A stretch of DNA of 64,000 nucleotides from Bradyrhizobium forestalis (GTDB lineage Bacteria; Pseudomonadota; Alphaproteobacteria; Rhizobiales; Xanthobacteraceae). The notes under the pieces were generated by a model. It was not told the origin of the DNA. It saw only the letters and a program-made list of their open reading frames with translations, and did not search any database. The number at the start of each line of letters is the position of its first letter. Position 1 is the first letter of the stretch. The stretch lies in NCBI RefSeq assembly GCF_002795245.1, contig NZ_PGVG01000026.1, forward strand, positions 38,306-102,305, read 5' to 3'. Position numbers and translations under genes: made by a program. Positions 63,421 to 64,000 of the stretch are shown here, piece by piece.

Positions 63421-64000
63421 CACAGGTCTCGTGTCCCGGACGCGCTGCAGCGTTCTTACGCTGCTGCGCAGAGCCGGGACCCAGGAAGCCGCAGGGCTCG
63501 CTGCTACATGGGCCCCGGCTCTGCAGCGCGCCGCTGAAGGAGCGCTGCGCTCCGTCCGGGGCACGCGGCTGGAGTTTTCGCGCACGGTGCTTCGCTGCGC
63601 TCGCAATGACGATGCAAGTGGCGTCGGCGTCGCTCTGCAGCAGGCATCTCAATTGCAGACACGCCTTCGCATCCTCGCGGCTCATCTCGCCCGAGCTTTG
63701 CTCCGTCCGCCTCACCCTCAATTGAAAGAGGGCGCAGGGAAGGCCGGGAGCCGGCTGGCTCCCATCGACCGCCATGCCACGAGTAGATTGCGCTACAATG
63801 CACAGCGGGTAACAGGGCAACCGGAAACATCCCGGCCTTCCCTGCGCAGTGGTTTTACGGCTTATGTCGCGCTCTTGTGTCCGCAAAATCTGCCAGGATG
63901 TGCGAACGGGCGGTTCTGACCAACCGCCCGTCGCTGGATCCGAGCCCGTTCGTGCTCAAAGGCCTAGAGCCTGTCGGGGAGCGTGGGACGGATTCGGCGT
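63421..64000. repeat. Repeat-rich intergenic DNA at right edge
   Basis: No gene is supported. Two related hairpins with opposite orientation lie at 63433-63480 (GTCCCGG / CCGGGAC ends, inner gcgctgcagcg / cgctgctgcgc) and 63512-63562 (GCCCCGG / CCGGGGC ends). About 63560-63890 looks like the long intergenic repeats of Bradyrhizobium genomes (familiarity only). A perfect 10-bp hairpin ACGGGCGGTT / AACCGCCCGT is at 63906-63931. Confidence 0.6.

Noticed and set aside
63431..63919. 162-codon frame at right edge
   Set aside because: It is made of hairpin and dispersed repeat sequence; frames open on both strands there.

Overview
The window looks like the chromosome of a high-G+C alphaproteobacterium of the Nitrobacteraceae/Bradyrhizobium type. 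The evidence is the sequence of the translation and transcription proteins, the joined secE-nusG-rplKAJL-rpoBC / rpsL-rpsG-fusA-tuf / S10-spc order, CTTGAC-type -35 boxes, and Bradyrhizobium-style palindromic intergenic repeats. No plasmid, phage, transposase, integrase or CRISPR array is visible.

Region 1 (1-30787, essentially all minus strand) is the core gene-expression superlocus. Read in the direction of transcription it holds secE, nusG, rplK, rplA, a 2-hydroxyacid dehydrogenase gene, rplJ, rplL, rpoB, rpoC, an oxidoreductase-methyltransferase fusion, an ABC exporter, rpsL, rpsG, fusA, tuf, rpsJ, rplC, rplD, rplW, rplB, rpsS, rplV, rpsC, rplP, rpmC, rpsQ, rplN, rplX, rplE, rpsN, rpsH and the start of rplF. 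Candidate promoters precede secE and rpsL. Intrinsic terminators follow rplA and rpoC. Hairpins or palindromic repeats sit between nusG/rplK, rplL/rpoB, rpoB/rpoC and tuf/rpsJ.

Region 2 (about 31.1-59.2 kb) is a 28-kb surface-glycan locus lying exactly between secE and tRNA-Trp(CCA), which are usually close neighbours in this group. A leftward arm encodes a SIS-type sugar isomerase, a flippase-like membrane protein and a C-methyltransferase-like protein. A long, translationally coupled rightward operon encodes two NDP-sugar epimerases, a nucleotidyltransferase-PfkB kinase fusion in the reverse order of HldE, a HAD phosphatase, an APH-type kinase, a split transketolase, two sugar aminotransferases, a 2OG-Fe(II) oxygenase, a small protein resembling the 'sporadic carbohydrate cluster' LIC12192 family, methyltransferases, a WbuC-type cupin, a second flippase-like protein, two large paralogous GT-C-like membrane proteins, a second C-methyltransferase-like protein and a Gfo/Idh dehydrogenase. 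Together these could build a higher-carbon ketose, isomerise, phosphorylate and nucleotide-activate it, then epimerise, aminate, hydroxylate and methylate it for a cell-surface polymer. The right part adds another GT-C-like protein, a pair of small membrane/winged-helix-like paralogues behind a good promoter, and a GT2 glycosyltransferase.

Region 3 (59283-64000) has tRNA-Trp, a serine beta-lactamase/esterase-family hydrolase, two short-chain dehydrogenases, a histidine-phosphatase protein, and repeat-rich intergenic DNA to the right edge.
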